64,000 nucleotides of DNA from Schizochytrium sp. CCTCC M209059 (GCA_000818945.1 KN805384.1:624919-688918), one strand, 5' to 3'; numbered from the stretch's first letter, positions 18,505 to 28,392 are shown. A program made the numbers and translations. Notes: generated by a model from the letters alone, not told the origin.

Positions 18505-20644
18505 ATGTCTTCATGGGACACAGACGAGGTAAGCGCGTTCACTCAAAAGACGAAGGTGCAAGCAAGCATATGTCTGACTCACGCCATCTTTGTCAACGAG
18601 ACAGCTGCGTAGCCGGCTCGACGAGGCTGCGTCCACGCGCGAGGTACAAGACATCGTCCTCAATGAAATCATGCCACATGTTCTTCGCGAAAAGGCTCTA
18701 CCGCGTGTTGCAGCGGCCACTTTCGCGCGGGCAGTCGCACCAAATTCGCCACAAGATGGTGATGGCGATGACGGCTCAGGACCCGCCACAACTGCATGGA
18801 ACGAGAATACGGACTTTGCCGAAGACGATGAGTCTCCGATGGCTTGGACATATCGCTTTGCGTTTATACTTGACACGTGGCGAGAGCGACACGAGATGCG
18901 AGCGGCTGCAGCGCTCTTGCTCATCGCCGAGCTTCCATGTTGTTTTCGCCGGTCTTTGCTCGAGTATCGGGGTCTGCACTGCATCGACTTGGCCATGAAA
19001 AGAGCTAGCGGATTTGCCTACCGTATCACAATTGCTGCCGCTGCAAGGCAAGAGACACGTTTGCAGCTGACTCATGTTTTCGATCGCGAGCTGGACGCTG
19101 CACGCGCAAAGAGAATTGCCGCAGCGAGAGAAAAGCTTCACGGTGCGACTCGAGCCTACAAAGAGGTTCTGCTCGCTCAACTTGCTTTGGCGTCCCGGTT
19201 TGAGCCCTCGGCTTTTATTGATGGCGATGGCGATATGGCACCGAGTCCCAGGGGTTCTTCCACAGCGTCAGCGAGCCTTTGTGCAGAACACCATCAAGGC
19301 AGTCATTCAGATGATGAAAAAAGTATCAGCGATGACGATGACGATGACGATGAAGATGACGATGATGTTGGTGCGACGGGACAAGACTCGTCTCCAAGAA
19401 GGTCCATAGGCAAGGAGCCGAAGCTGTCCTCCGAGTCTGAGAAGCCCGATAGTAGCAGAGAGCAGACAACAAAGGAGCATAGTACCCGAAGCAGACCGAG
19501 CAGTGGAAGGATACCAGAAGAAGAAGATACTAGGGACGACGGAAAGGATGTTGCTGAAGTACACCACGCAATTGGGGACGCTGCTAAAGGATCCCATGAT
19601 GATGATGATCAAAATGGTGTTGATGATGATGACGACGACGCCGATGACGACGACGATGATGACGACACCTTTGGATCCTCGTCCAAGTCTCAGGGCGATA
19701 GCTTTCTGAGTGGGGTCGACGATGTGCCAAGCCCAGGCGTCGAGGCTGCAGATGCTAGAGATAGCGCTGTCCAGAACCCGATCTCTTCTTCAAAGAAAAC
19801 AAGTTTAGGAGAATCTTTTATGCGGAAGCTGGGCACGGGGTTTGCGCGAGCCCGTCTAGCGTTTCCACGCCCTCGATGGCCGTCAACACATCGTTCTCAG
19901 GAAGTCGCCGATGAGATAACAGGGGGGGCTGGAGATGTTGCGAAGCTTGTTGACGAGATAAACTTGGGGAAAGATACGGCCAAAGAGGAAGTGGAAGACG
20001 CCCAGAAAGCTTATCAGCAGGAATTGAACGCAAGCCAAGATGCGAAGAAAGACGAGGGTGACACGCACCTTGCGGAATCGATGGCACAAAAAGCCGAAAA
20101 GGGAGTGGTTGCCCAACGTTCCACCAAGCACATGGATAAAGACCACGCCAATTCTGCATCAAGTCGGGATGATGGTGTCGCCAGCAAACAAGAATCACAC
20201 CCAAAACCAGGTGATGAGAAAACAGAATTGCAAGAGACGATTGCTGAAGCGCAAGAGATGATGGGGGATGAGAAAGCTGAAGCCCAAGAGATGATGGGGG
20301 ATGAGAAAGCTGAAGCCCAAGAGATGATAGGGGATGAGAAAGCTGAAGCCCAAGAGATGATTGGAGACTCAAAGAATAAGATCGAAAAGAATGAGACAAG
20401 AATGGCCGAAAGGAGTGAGAACGTTAAGACTCCGTCTCTTCACAGTGACAGTGCCTCCGAGAGTGAGAGCGACGATGACTCTTCCGAAGATTCAAGCAAG
20501 GAGACGTTGGGCGACGACGAGGCATCCTCGAGATCTTCGGCTAATGGGGCCGAACTCGACGAAGGCGAATATGAGGGTTCTTCAGGAGATGAAGACGATG
20601 ACGATGACAAAATTGAAGACCGTTCGCACTCGATCGCAAAGTAA
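18505..20644 (+). CDS. Acidic repeat protein, two exons (unknown function)
   Basis: Exon 1 is 18505-18528 (ATG, peptide MSSWDTDE) and exon 2 is 18605-20644, giving 687 aa. Without splicing the long frame has no ATG. The intron model restores one and keeps phase 0. The N-terminal 200 residues look globular and alpha-helical (RSRLDEAASTREVQDIVLNE, WTYRFAFILDTWRERHEMRAAAALLLIAELP), but I do not recognise the family. The rest is highly charged and disordered: Asp-rich runs near residues 245-255 and 340-355, one basic Arg/Pro patch (FARARLAFPRPRWPS), four 11-residue EAQEMMGDEKA-type repeats at about 550-590, and a Ser/Asp/Glu tail. It is probably nuclear or cytosolic, without signal peptide or membrane segment. 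Confidence 0.72.
18529..18604 (+). other. Predicted 76-nt spliceosomal intron
   Basis: The donor reads GAG|GTAAGC and the acceptor GAGACAG|CTG. A CTGAC branch-site-like motif lies at 18574-18578, 27-30 nt before the acceptor. Removal joins MSSWDTDE to the 680-codon downstream frame in phase 0. Confidence 0.75.
20245..20376 (+). repeat. 33-bp tandem repeat, four units, in frame
   Basis: Four tandem 33-bp units (GCTGAAGC.CAAGAGATGAT...) encode EAQEM[MI]GD[ES]K[AN]. The middle units are almost identical at DNA level, indicating recent expansion. The period keeps the reading frame. Confidence 0.85.
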
Positions 20645-20708
20645 AGGAAAGAGAAGAAGCCTAAACGTCAAATGTGAAACATGAACCATAGCTTACCGTT
20701 TGTTTTGG

Positions 20709-20714
20709 AATAAA
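20709..20714 (+). terminator. Candidate AATAAA polyadenylation signal
   Basis: AATAAA occurs 65 nt after the stop of the plus-strand acidic gene and 17 nt before the stop codon of the opposing MAPR gene. Cleavage 10-30 nt downstream would give an mRNA overlapping the neighbouring coding region in antisense. Confidence 0.4.
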
Positions 20715-20730
20715 AGGAACTTATCTCGAC

Positions 20731-21552
20731 TCATTGTTCGTCGACCTTTTCGACATCGGCACCCTCGTCGTCTTTAACAGCGTCATCGTCTTTAGTGGTC
20801 TCGTCGTCTTTGGCAGCCTCATCGTCTTTGGCAGTCTCATCGTCGTTGGCAGCCTCATTGTCTTTGGCAACCTCTTCATCCTCTTTGGCGTCAATGTTTG
20901 GGGTATTTTCGGTATCAGACTCTTTCGGCGCCACCGTATCGCTGAGCGTGCCAATTAGTGGGTACTTGAGGTAGTACTTGTCGATCCAGTCGTCGAGAAT
21001 TTTGAGATCCTTTGGGTCAAGACCGTCCAAGCTAGTGTTCGTGACATCTTCCGGCTTGAGGGACATGAGTGCGAGCGCGCGCTGAGCGTTGTGGCCTGCA
21101 AACAGGTGGTACCCGCCCCCAGGTCCATAGAAGCTTTCTCCGCTCGAGACGTCAAAAACGAGTCCCCGAGCAGCAATGTAAATCGGAGCACCGGCCTCGC
21201 CAGTGGCGGTGGCGAGCTCCTCTGGCGTGATGACGCGTTGCTCGATGACTTTGCCGAGCTTGACGAACTTTGCGCGAAAGTTCTCGAGCTCCTCTTCTTC
21301 GACATCCTCCTTGTTCTTGCCGAACCATGCGCCGTGCGTCTCTGTGAGGTTTTCTTTGTCGAGGGCGTTGCTCACGTCGAAAATCTCGCCGCGCAGGCCG
21401 ACGTAGGCGTGCGCTTTTTCGCCGCCTTCGCCGGTGAACCTTGCAAGCTGCGGAAGGCTCATGTCGCGGCGCCGACCCTTGGCCGGATACCTGCCGCCGA
21501 GGTCCTCCTCGGCGGCCGCGCCGGCCTCACCTCCCGTCGAGGCGTTTCCCAT
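20731..21552 (-). CDS. Cytochrome b5-like heme-binding (MAPR family) protein
   Basis: The ATG at 21552 gives 273 aa; codons upstream are open but start only at TTG. The N-terminus MGNAST fits an N-myristoylation signal (Gly2, small/Thr at position 6), and no membrane helix is present. A partial b5-like unit lies at residues 31-62 (SLPQLARFTG...AYVGLRGEIFDVS) and lacks a heme loop. A complete MAPR-type domain spans about 108-200: ITPEELATATG, YIAARGLVFDVS, then YGPGGGYHLFAGHNAQRAL at 142-160, the family's heme/Tyr motif. The tail (210-273) is a degenerate acidic repeat of EVAKDNEAANDDE type. MAPR proteins bind heme and modulate P450 and sterol pathways. Membrane tethering by lipid instead of a helix is inferred. 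Confidence 0.85.
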   Translation of the reverse strand: MGNASTGGEAGAAAEEDLGGRYPAKGRRRDMSLPQLARFTGEGGEKAHAYVGLRGEIFDVSNALDKENLTETHGAWFGKNKEDVEEEELENFRAKFVKLGKVIEQRVITPEELATATGEAGAPIYIAARGLVFDVSSGESFYGPGGGYHLFAGHNAQRALALMSLKPEDVTNTSLDGLDPKDLKILDDWIDKYYLKYPLIGTLSDTVAPKESDTENTPNIDAKEDEEVAKDNEAANDDETAKDDEAAKDDETTKDDDAVKDDEGADVEKVDEQ

Positions 21553-22757
21553 CCTGCCTGGTGCAGCGCCGCGGGCCTCCCGCGCGTCGGTCCGTCGATT
21601 GATTGACTGTTCGATCGATCGTCCGATCGCCAGGTCGATGGCGAGTTGCAAGTTGTTTTCGTTCAAGTTGAGGCGCGGAAATAAAGTCTCCTATTTTGCA
21701 ATGCGAATGCGAATGCGAATGCGAATGCAAATGCAAATGCAAATGCAAATGCCAATGCCAATGCACATGCCAATTTCAATATCAAAGCCAAAACCAAAGT
21801 CAAAGCCAATGTAGTGTGATGTGATGCCCTGCGTTGCGATTCAAGTACAATGAGACCAATTTATCGTTGCATGCATTGGTTGCTTACGGCACTTGTGTTT
21901 TTTATTTAACCTTTGCCTAAGCCTTGCCTAAACCTGTCTTGCCTAGACTTCCTTCACACACTAATCGTAGCCTCTACTCGACAGAAGCCAGAGACGCGTC
22001 TCTTCTCCGGCCCCTCTTCCGCGTAAGTAGCCTACCTCATCCTCTGCAAAGGCTCTGGCCACGTCCTCCATCTGCGCCTCATCGCCGCCTTCGCCCCGAG
22101 GTCACTCTCTCACCTCCCAGTGACGTACGTCAGCAACCCTTTCCCACCTTACAAGCCGGCTGCTAGTCCCTGTTCTACAGGCGGCACGGCGGAGACTCAT
22201 AAAGAGGCACTTAAGGCGGAAATTCCCGGGCGCCGCTGCAAGTGGGGCAGGGCAAGGGCGGAAAGCGCGGCGCGCAAGTGGAGCTTCAGCGCGCGGAAGT
22301 GGAGAAAGCGCGCGATAACGCAGTGGGCGCGCGCAGCTGCAAGCAATCCAATCCGCGATCGAAAGCGAGGCAGCAGACACGGACGCCCGCACGCAAGCAC
22401 GCGAGCTCGCCAGGTCCATCGCGCGCGCGCTCAGGTACGTCGGAGTCCCGAGGCCGCCGTCCGCGCCGCGCTCGTCGCGAGACGCGGCCGCCGCGGCGGG
22501 AGCGGGGAAGGGGTGGGAGAAGGGACGATGGACGGACGATCGGTGCAGCACGAGCACGGACGCCTGCGCAGTTCGCGGGTCACAGGACGCTCGCTGCGCG
22601 CGTGCGGCGGCGAGGAGGGGGGGGGGGGGCGTGAAGACTGACGATGCCACGGATGCGTGCTTGCTGGCTGGCTTGCTTGGTTTCTTATTGGCCTGTGGAT
22701 GGTACATGGCGCGACGGTGGATGACACACAGATTGAACGAGGAGAGGACTGAGAAAG
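21553..22757. promoter_or_regulatory. Divergent intergenic region with degenerate hexamer array
   Basis: This 1.2-kb gap lies between the start codons of MAPR (-) and SDHC (+). A degrading 6-bp array (AATGCG to AATGCA to AATGCC to AAAGCC units) runs from about 21699 to 21812. A GC-rich segment at 22200-22630 ends in a G10 run. No gene is supported. Confidence 0.6.
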
Positions 22758-23246
22758 ATGCTCGCCCGCCAGACGCCCATGGTGCGCGGCCTCGCCGCCG
22801 CGTGCGCCGGACGCAACACCCTCACGGCCGCCCGCAAGCCGCTCGCGACCCAGATGACGCACGTCACGGACCTCTCTACCTCGAGCAAGGACGAGCGCCC
22901 CGTGTCCCCGCACATTCTCATTTACGCGTGGCCCCTTGCCGCCATCTCTTCGGTCACGACGCGTGTCACGGGCGGTCTGCTCACGGTCGGCGTTTACGGT
23001 ATTGGCATTGGCTCCCTTCTGGGCGCTGACATGCCGGCCACCATGGCGAGCCTTGGCGCCTCGGGCCTCGGTCCGCTCGTCAAGCTCAGCGTCGCTTTTC
23101 CCCTCTCGTACCACTTTCTTGGCGCCCCCCGCCACTTTTACTGGGAGAAGTTCCCCGAGGGCCTCAACGTCGACTCGCAGCGCATGTCCTCCATCGGCAT
23201 CTTTGCTGGCTCTGGTCTGATCAGCTTCATCCTCATGTTTCTGTAG
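22758..23246 (+). CDS. SDHC: Succinate dehydrogenase cytochrome b560 subunit, mitochondrial
   Basis: This 162-aa protein is one of the two membrane anchors of complex II. It binds heme b and ubiquinone in the inner mitochondrial membrane. A basic transit peptide (MLARQTPMVRGLAAACAGR...) is followed by RPVSPHILIY, the conserved entry motif. Three hydrophobic segments follow at about residues 55-80, 97-115 and 140-162. The quinone-site Ser and Arg are in SSVTTRVTG, although the usual His of SxxHR is Thr. The heme-ligand region reads SYHFLGAPRHFYWE, keeping H-x3-G-x2-RH. Length matches the family. The ATG at 22758 is the first suitable one. Confidence 0.9.
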   Translation: MLARQTPMVRGLAAACAGRNTLTAARKPLATQMTHVTDLSTSSKDERPVSPHILIYAWPLAAISSVTTRVTGGLLTVGVYGIGIGSLLGADMPATMASLGASGLGPLVKLSVAFPLSYHFLGAPRHFYWEKFPEGLNVDSQRMSSIGIFAGSGLISFILMFL

Positions 23247-23958
23247 TCAGTGTTTTCTTTCCCCCCCAAAAATTACTATGTGCAGAGGAAATTAAAAAAG
23301 AAGATGGATACAGAGAGCAAGAGAGCAGGCAGGTAGATCATTGCCGGGCTCAAGTCGTTCAAGACGGGGATATCTGCGTCTCCCAAATGGGCGAAGCGGT
23401 CCGGTTTAATAACTAACAAAGAAACAGATCTGGGTTCACGTCGCGTCATCCAAAAAGTGTCAGACACGAAAGTAAGCTTGATTTCACGGGCAAAGAGGGC
23501 CAATGAATGGCCGCGTTTGCTTTCAATCCGAATTTAAAACGCGGGCCCCGAGTTCATGGCCACGTTCGTTGCTTGTCCGTTTTTCTTTTTCCTCTAGTTC
23601 CAGCATCTCTGGTAACTTCTGCTTGCTTGCTTTCAATCCGGATGTAACACCGTTGCGGTGCGGCACGGTGATTAAGCTTGTTATGAGAACCTTGGACCGG
23701 ATCGAATTGACGCTGGGGCGTACTAATTTTAAGCGGTCCGCGGAAATCCGGCAAAGCTCACCCAATTCGACTTGCTCTCACGCATGAAAACCTCGGCTTC
23801 CGTAACGCGCGTCGTTGACGTAGACATAACGCTTACGAAAAAGTGATTTGGTGCTTTCAACTTGCGTGAGCCGACATGATAATGAAAACATGTTTACTTA
23901 CATTCGAAGATAAGAATCGAAAAAACCCATTTGCTTGACCAGTAGACCCGAGGCAAGA
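23247..23958. other. Convergent intergenic region, no gene seen
   Basis: This 712-bp spacer between SDHC (+) and the PDI-like gene (-) has mixed composition and no ORF with coding character. Confidence 0.6.
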
Positions 23959-25359
23959 TCAATCTTCGGCGAGAAAGGCGTCGAGATCAAAGTCATCATC
24001 ATCATCGGCGACTTCTGGAGGCTGGCCCTCCTCGCCGTCCCAAGGCTCGACAGTCTGAATGCGCGGCCAGCCTCCATCAAAGAATTCTCCCAATGTTTTT
24101 GCCGATGCCGCAAACGCAGAGAGTGCGCCTCCCGTGAATCCAGAACCGCGCATGGGAAGAGCAAGCTCCTGTGCGCCGTGACGACGTAGAAGGAGCACCG
24201 CAGGAAAACCGAACTCGAGCGAGTACGCCTCTTCCCACGCGGGCTGAGCGCCAGCCTCGACCCATGCAAAAGGCATGTGACGCGCCTTGCGTTGCGCGTC
24301 TTCGAGCTCGGCAATGAGCTCCTCGCGACCCTGCTTGCCCGAGTCAAGAATGTGCGGCAGAAATGCAATCACGCATTTGCTCTGCGCCCCGCACGTGTCC
24401 TCGAAATCAGCTTGCGATACCAGTTCCGGGATCTCCAGACTCACCTGGCCGCCGTGACGTTCAAAGGCCTCAAGACTCCACGCCACGATTGCCTCGGCGG
24501 ACCGTTCCATTTGGTAGTCTTCTGCAGCGTCATCGTCCTTGTTCATGGCGCCCGGAGGGAAAAACTTGATGGTGGGAAAGCCCTGGATTCCGAAACGCTG
24601 CGCAAGGGCCTCGTTCGCGGTGGCGTCGACATTGGCAATCACAACGCCGCTGCCCGCAAGCTCTGAAGCGGCTTGCGCCCATTCTGGATGCAGGCGCTGA
24701 CAGTGCCCGCACCATGGCGCGGTAAAGCTCACCAAGAAGGCGTCGTCACTTTGTTGTACAATTTCATCAAAAGTTTTGTCCGAGAGCTCCAGAACGCGGC
24801 CGTCAGCGCCAGGACGCGCGCCTTGGCTTTCTTTAGCCTTCTTTTGCCGTTTTTTTTGTGTACTGTCTGCGCGCGTAGAGGAGAAAGAATGGCCCGACGA
24901 CGACGACGACGAGGAGGAGGAGGAGGAGGAGGTGGAGGACGGCACGCGTGCAAGGACAGCACGTCGGATCTCGTCGAGGACGGCAACAGCCGCGTCGCTT
25001 GCGTCAAGCTGGCCCTTGGCGCTCACCAAAGTCTTGGGTGGGTCCGTTTTGTCAATGCCGTAGAACCGTAGGCCGGACTTGCCCGCGCCGCAGACGTGCT
25101 CGGTGCTCTGATCCACGACGCCCACCTGTACGCCAGTGCCGTGCAAAAATTCTGCGAGCTCGGCGAGTTCGTCAGCACGGGTTGCCTGAGGCATGTTCTG
25201 GAAATCGACAACCCACGGTCCCTCTGCGAGTTTCACTTGCTCCTCGAAATTGCTGTCCTTGAGCCGGTGCACGCGCTGCGCGGCGATTTGCGCAGCGCTT
25301 TGAGCGACGGCCACTGCAAGAGCGACGAGGAGCGCGGGGCCTGTCAGAGCGCGGGTCAT
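23959..25359 (-). CDS. Secreted/ER PDI-like protein with one active thioredoxin domain
   Basis: This 466-aa protein has an N-terminal signal peptide (MTRALTGPALLVALAVAVAQSAAQ). Domain 1 (about 28-130) has the thioredoxin fold of P5/PDIA6 proteins, but FQNMPQA stands where WCGHC would be, so it is redox-dead. A Ser-rich linker (about 140-160) and a Lys-rich segment follow. Domain 2 (about 185-290) carries APWCGHC with active cysteines C217 and C220, and GFPTIKFFP with the cis-proline. The remainder resembles the non-catalytic C-terminal thioredoxin-like part of P5. The tail is Asp-rich and ends LAED, not KDEL/HDEL. The protein probably catalyses disulfide exchange in the secretory pathway; ER retention by this tail is uncertain. 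Confidence 0.88.
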   Translation of the reverse strand: MTRALTGPALLVALAVAVAQSAAQIAAQRVHRLKDSNFEEQVKLAEGPWVVDFQNMPQATRADELAELAEFLHGTGVQVGVVDQSTEHVCGAGKSGLRFYGIDKTDPPKTLVSAKGQLDASDAAVAVLDEIRRAVLARVPSSTSSSSSSSSSSSSGHSFSSTRADSTQKKRQKKAKESQGARPGADGRVLELSDKTFDEIVQQSDDAFLVSFTAPWCGHCQRLHPEWAQAASELAGSGVVIANVDATANEALAQRFGIQGFPTIKFFPPGAMNKDDDAAEDYQMERSAEAIVAWSLEAFERHGGQVSLEIPELVSQADFEDTCGAQSKCVIAFLPHILDSGKQGREELIAELEDAQRKARHMPFAWVEAGAQPAWEEAYSLEFGFPAVLLLRRHGAQELALPMRGSGFTGGALSAFAASAKTLGEFFDGGWPRIQTVEPWDGEEGQPPEVADDDDDFDLDAFLAED

Positions 25360-25810
25360 CGTCTTTGCAAATGTCCTTCAAGCACCACCTTGCACCACCA
25401 CCACCAGCAGCTGCTGCTGCAGCGGCAGCCAGCCTTTTGTTGTCTCTCTCTCTCTCTCTTTGTGTGCTGCGGAATTTCGTTTCTGCAAGGCAGTAAGCAA
25501 AGAAAGGCTTCTATCCTTCCACGCTGGCGTTGAACTCGTTCGTCCCCGTTGGATCCTCTTTTTGCAAGTATTCCATACTACGTATACGTATAGTACGAAG
25601 GGGCCTACTATACATAGAAGAGCTGAGCGCTTCTTTCGCGACGTCGAAAAAAAAACGGTTTTAGAGAGTCGTTTCGTTAACCGTTTATAACGGTGCGCAC
25701 ATGTCGACGAGCACGGTGACTGACCGCATCATTGTTTGCTAGGGCGATTGGTGCGAGGCGAGGCTGGCGCCGCGAGCAAAGAGCGAAACAGGTCAAGCGG
25801 GCGAACAAAA
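25360..25810. promoter_or_regulatory. Divergent promoter region
   Basis: This 451-bp gap lies between the start codons of the PDI-like gene (-) and the ABC ATPase (+). It holds a CACCA-rich stretch, a (CT)n run near 25447 and a TACGTATACGTATA palindrome-like stretch at about 25579-25593. Confidence 0.45.
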
Positions 25811-27607
25811 ATGCGTTCACCGTGGACGCTGGCGTGTCGGGGCGCGGCAAGCCGTGCAGCGACTGGAGGGTCGCCGGCTGCGACGGCGCTGGCGACATGG
25901 CTGCGCGAAGGTGCCGCAGAGATGCGCTCAGGGGCGCTCGTTGGACGCATGAGTGCGGGTAAGACTCGAGCCCTGCGCGAGTTGCTGGACCAAGAAGCCC
26001 AGCAGCAGCAGCAGCAAGGGCAAGAGCAAGGACAATCACAAGGAAAAGAAGGAGGCGGCAGCAAGATGGAGCTTGTCAGCTTTGAGACGACGCTAGACTT
26101 TGTGCGAAGTCATGGAACCGATTCTGTCGGTTTTGTGTGCGGCGGCATCAACTCTGCTCGCGCGCGGTCCCTCGTTGTGCGTTTTGGGCTCATCAACGCA
26201 TGGACAAAGCAGGTCGGTTCGCTCTCGAGCGGCGAGCTGCGCAAGCTCACGCTCGCTCGCGCCATGGCGAACGCCCCGGATCTGCTCCTTATTGATGGCG
26301 CCCACGATGGTCTCGATCCCAAGTCACGCTTTCAACTGAGTGGTCTCCTGGCAGGTCTGGGGCGCGGTCTCCCGAAACTGCTCGTGCAGCTCGGAGGTTC
26401 GGGCCATGCGGCTCCAAAGCTGCGCGCACGCCTATTGCAGGTCTCCCATCGCGCCGAGGAGTTTGCCACGGAAATTGGTGATGTTTTTTCCCTTGCAGAC
26501 CCAACAAGCCCACTCGTGCGCAGCACTATCGACACCTCTTTGCCCCTAAGTTTTCGCAGCGCCGAAATGGAAAAGGTACTTGCGGATGCGCATGACACGC
26601 CCGCCGACGGCGCGTCCCGCCAGCGCACGTCGGGGCAAGCGGATCGCCTCGTCGCGAGGGCTCCCGAAGATGCGCCTGCGTGGTACGCATCGCGCGACGA
26701 CCCCATTGTAAACTTTGACGCAGCCACCGTGACCTTTGCCAAGCCACCGGGGCCAAACGACCGCGAATCGCCCTCTGCCTCGCAAGAGCATGTAGGCGGC
26801 ATTCGCGATTTGCGCCTGCGTATCGAGTCTGGCGAGTTCTGGGCCTTTGTCGGGAAGAACGGCGCCGGCAAGAGCTCGTTGGTCAAGCTCATGGCCTCGC
26901 CGCGCCTGCTCGACCAGGACTTGAGCCTTTCCGAGGCTGCCTTGGGCGAAACCAAGACCGCCACGAAGTTCTCCTCCAACAACGAACGCGACCTCGTTGT
27001 GTTGGGTGAGCCTCGTGGATCCCCCTCGTCGCCTGATCGCATCTCAGAGGGTGTTGGCGTTGTCTCGATGGATGGTCACATGCGCACGTTATTTTACGCG
27101 CAGCGCAATCCAGGCACGCTCGTGGCCGCCGACGTTATGCGGAGCGGGCTCTATGGGGCCGCATGTTCGGGTGGAGCAAGTCTTGCTGCACTGGAGACGT
27201 TTCTGGACGCGAAAAAGGAGAAGCAGCAAGCCACCCAGACCGATCTTGATGCATTGTGTGCGTTTGTTGGCTTTCCCACGGACAAGCTGCAGCAGCCGTT
27301 CGAGACCCTAGGTCTCGGAGAACAGCGTCTGGTTCTAGTGGCGCGTGCACTCATTCACAAGCCCCGTCTGCTTGTCTTTGACGAAGCTAGCCAGGGTCTC
27401 GATGCGCCAACTCGCGAAGGTCTCAAAGCACTCCTTACTGAGGTGCACGACTATGTCCCGCACATCGCGATTATTGTTATTGCCCATCATAGCGACGAGA
27501 TTCCCGACGGGGTCACGCACATGCTTCATCTCGAAGCTGGACAAGCGCTGCACAATGGGCCTGTTGAGTCCAGTGAAGCGGTTCGCTCGTTCTTGCACGC
27601 CTTGTAA
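25811..27607 (+). CDS. Double ABC ATPase, ModF/YDR061W type, no membrane domain
   Basis: This 598-aa protein starts at the first in-frame ATG (25811); its first 35 residues are Arg/Ala/Ser-rich and could be an organellar transit peptide. NBD1 has a minimal P-loop (GRMSAGKT, about 45-52), signature LSSGELRKL and Walker B LLLIDG, where the catalytic Glu is Gly. NBD2 has a canonical Walker A (GKNGAGKSS, about 347), signature LGLGEQRLVLVARAL, Walker B LLVFDEASQGLD and an H-loop His in IVIAHHSDE. A polyGln/Gly insertion follows the first P-loop. Two NBDs without transmembrane segments match ModF-like soluble ABC proteins, including yeast YDR061W, whose role is unclear. One degenerate and one consensus site is expected to be asymmetric. 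Confidence 0.82.
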   Translation: MRSPWTLACRGAASRAATGGSPAATALATWLREGAAEMRSGALVGRMSAGKTRALRELLDQEAQQQQQQGQEQGQSQGKEGGGSKMELVSFETTLDFVRSHGTDSVGFVCGGINSARARSLVVRFGLINAWTKQVGSLSSGELRKLTLARAMANAPDLLLIDGAHDGLDPKSRFQLSGLLAGLGRGLPKLLVQLGGSGHAAPKLRARLLQVSHRAEEFATEIGDVFSLADPTSPLVRSTIDTSLPLSFRSAEMEKVLADAHDTPADGASRQRTSGQADRLVARAPEDAPAWYASRDDPIVNFDAATVTFAKPPGPNDRESPSASQEHVGGIRDLRLRIESGEFWAFVGKNGAGKSSLVKLMASPRLLDQDLSLSEAALGETKTATKFSSNNERDLVVLGEPRGSPSSPDRISEGVGVVSMDGHMRTLFYAQRNPGTLVAADVMRSGLYGAACSGGASLAALETFLDAKKEKQQATQTDLDALCAFVGFPTDKLQQPFETLGLGEQRLVLVARALIHKPRLLVFDEASQGLDAPTREGLKALLTEVHDYVPHIAIIVIAHHSDEIPDGVTHMLHLEAGQALHNGPVESSEAVRSFLHAL

Positions 27608-28392
27608 AGCTTTTCAACATGTGTCTTCTTCTTCTTTTTCCTTTTTCTTTTCTCTCTCCTTTTCTTTGTGTTCTAGGGCTGAAAACGGAGTTGTCGCCGA
27701 AGCAAAGAACTATCACCTGTGCGCATCTATGTAGGTCTATCTCCCGGGACATGAATTACCTCCGCCTCCACATTTTTGGAATAACTCGATGTTAGATGCG
27801 GTCAAGTTGCGATCGCTCGTTTCTTTTAATACCTTCGAATCGAGATGCGCGCCATCAGGAGGATCGACAAGCTCTATCAATGCTAAAAACAGGATGAAAA
27901 GTTCGGAATTGTTTGTACAAGTTAAGGCTATGGTTGCATGCACAAGGCACGGCGGAGGTTCCAAAAAAGGAGTACCACCACTCTTCAGTCTCTCGTTCAC
28001 TCTTGTTTAGCTTTTTTACTTTTCCAAAAGCCTGAGCACGGCACGCAGGGAAAGAGGAAACAAACCCTCTCATGGCCTCATACCAAGGTTGCTTTTTTTC
28101 CTTTGCTAGAGCGACATGATCCGTCTGTCGTCTGTCCTTTGCACGAGCCATCGATGCCCTTCAGGTTTCAAATATAAAGAGAAGAAGGATAAAAACCCCT
28201 TTGTCGGAGGACTCGTCAATCTTGCGTGAAACAAAGACCTACCGCAAAGTTTTGGTGTCGCCCACTTCTCTCTCTCTCTGTGTGTGTGTGTGTGTGTGTC
28301 TCTTTCTTCTTTGTTGAGAGCTGTTTTTTTTTTGGACGTTTGCCACAATCGACAAAAGTGTTTTCTCGCTCCTTCTCTTATACCAGCTTGAC
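27608..28392. other. Convergent intergenic region with CT/GT microsatellite
   Basis: This 785-bp spacer between the ABC ATPase (+) and the Atg14-like gene (-) is pyrimidine-rich after the ABC stop and carries (CT)n(GT)n at about 28268-28299. No gene is supported. Confidence 0.6.

Noticed and set aside
18369..18540. ATG 18369 as an alternative start for the acidic repeat gene
   Set aside because: Splicing that frame to the downstream exon yields an immediate stop (GCT GCG TAG). ATG 18505 joins cleanly in phase 0.
21699..21812. Degenerate hexamer array as a possible CRISPR or satellite
   Set aside because: Six-base units that drift gradually in sequence, with no spacers; a simple minisatellite upstream of the MAPR gene.
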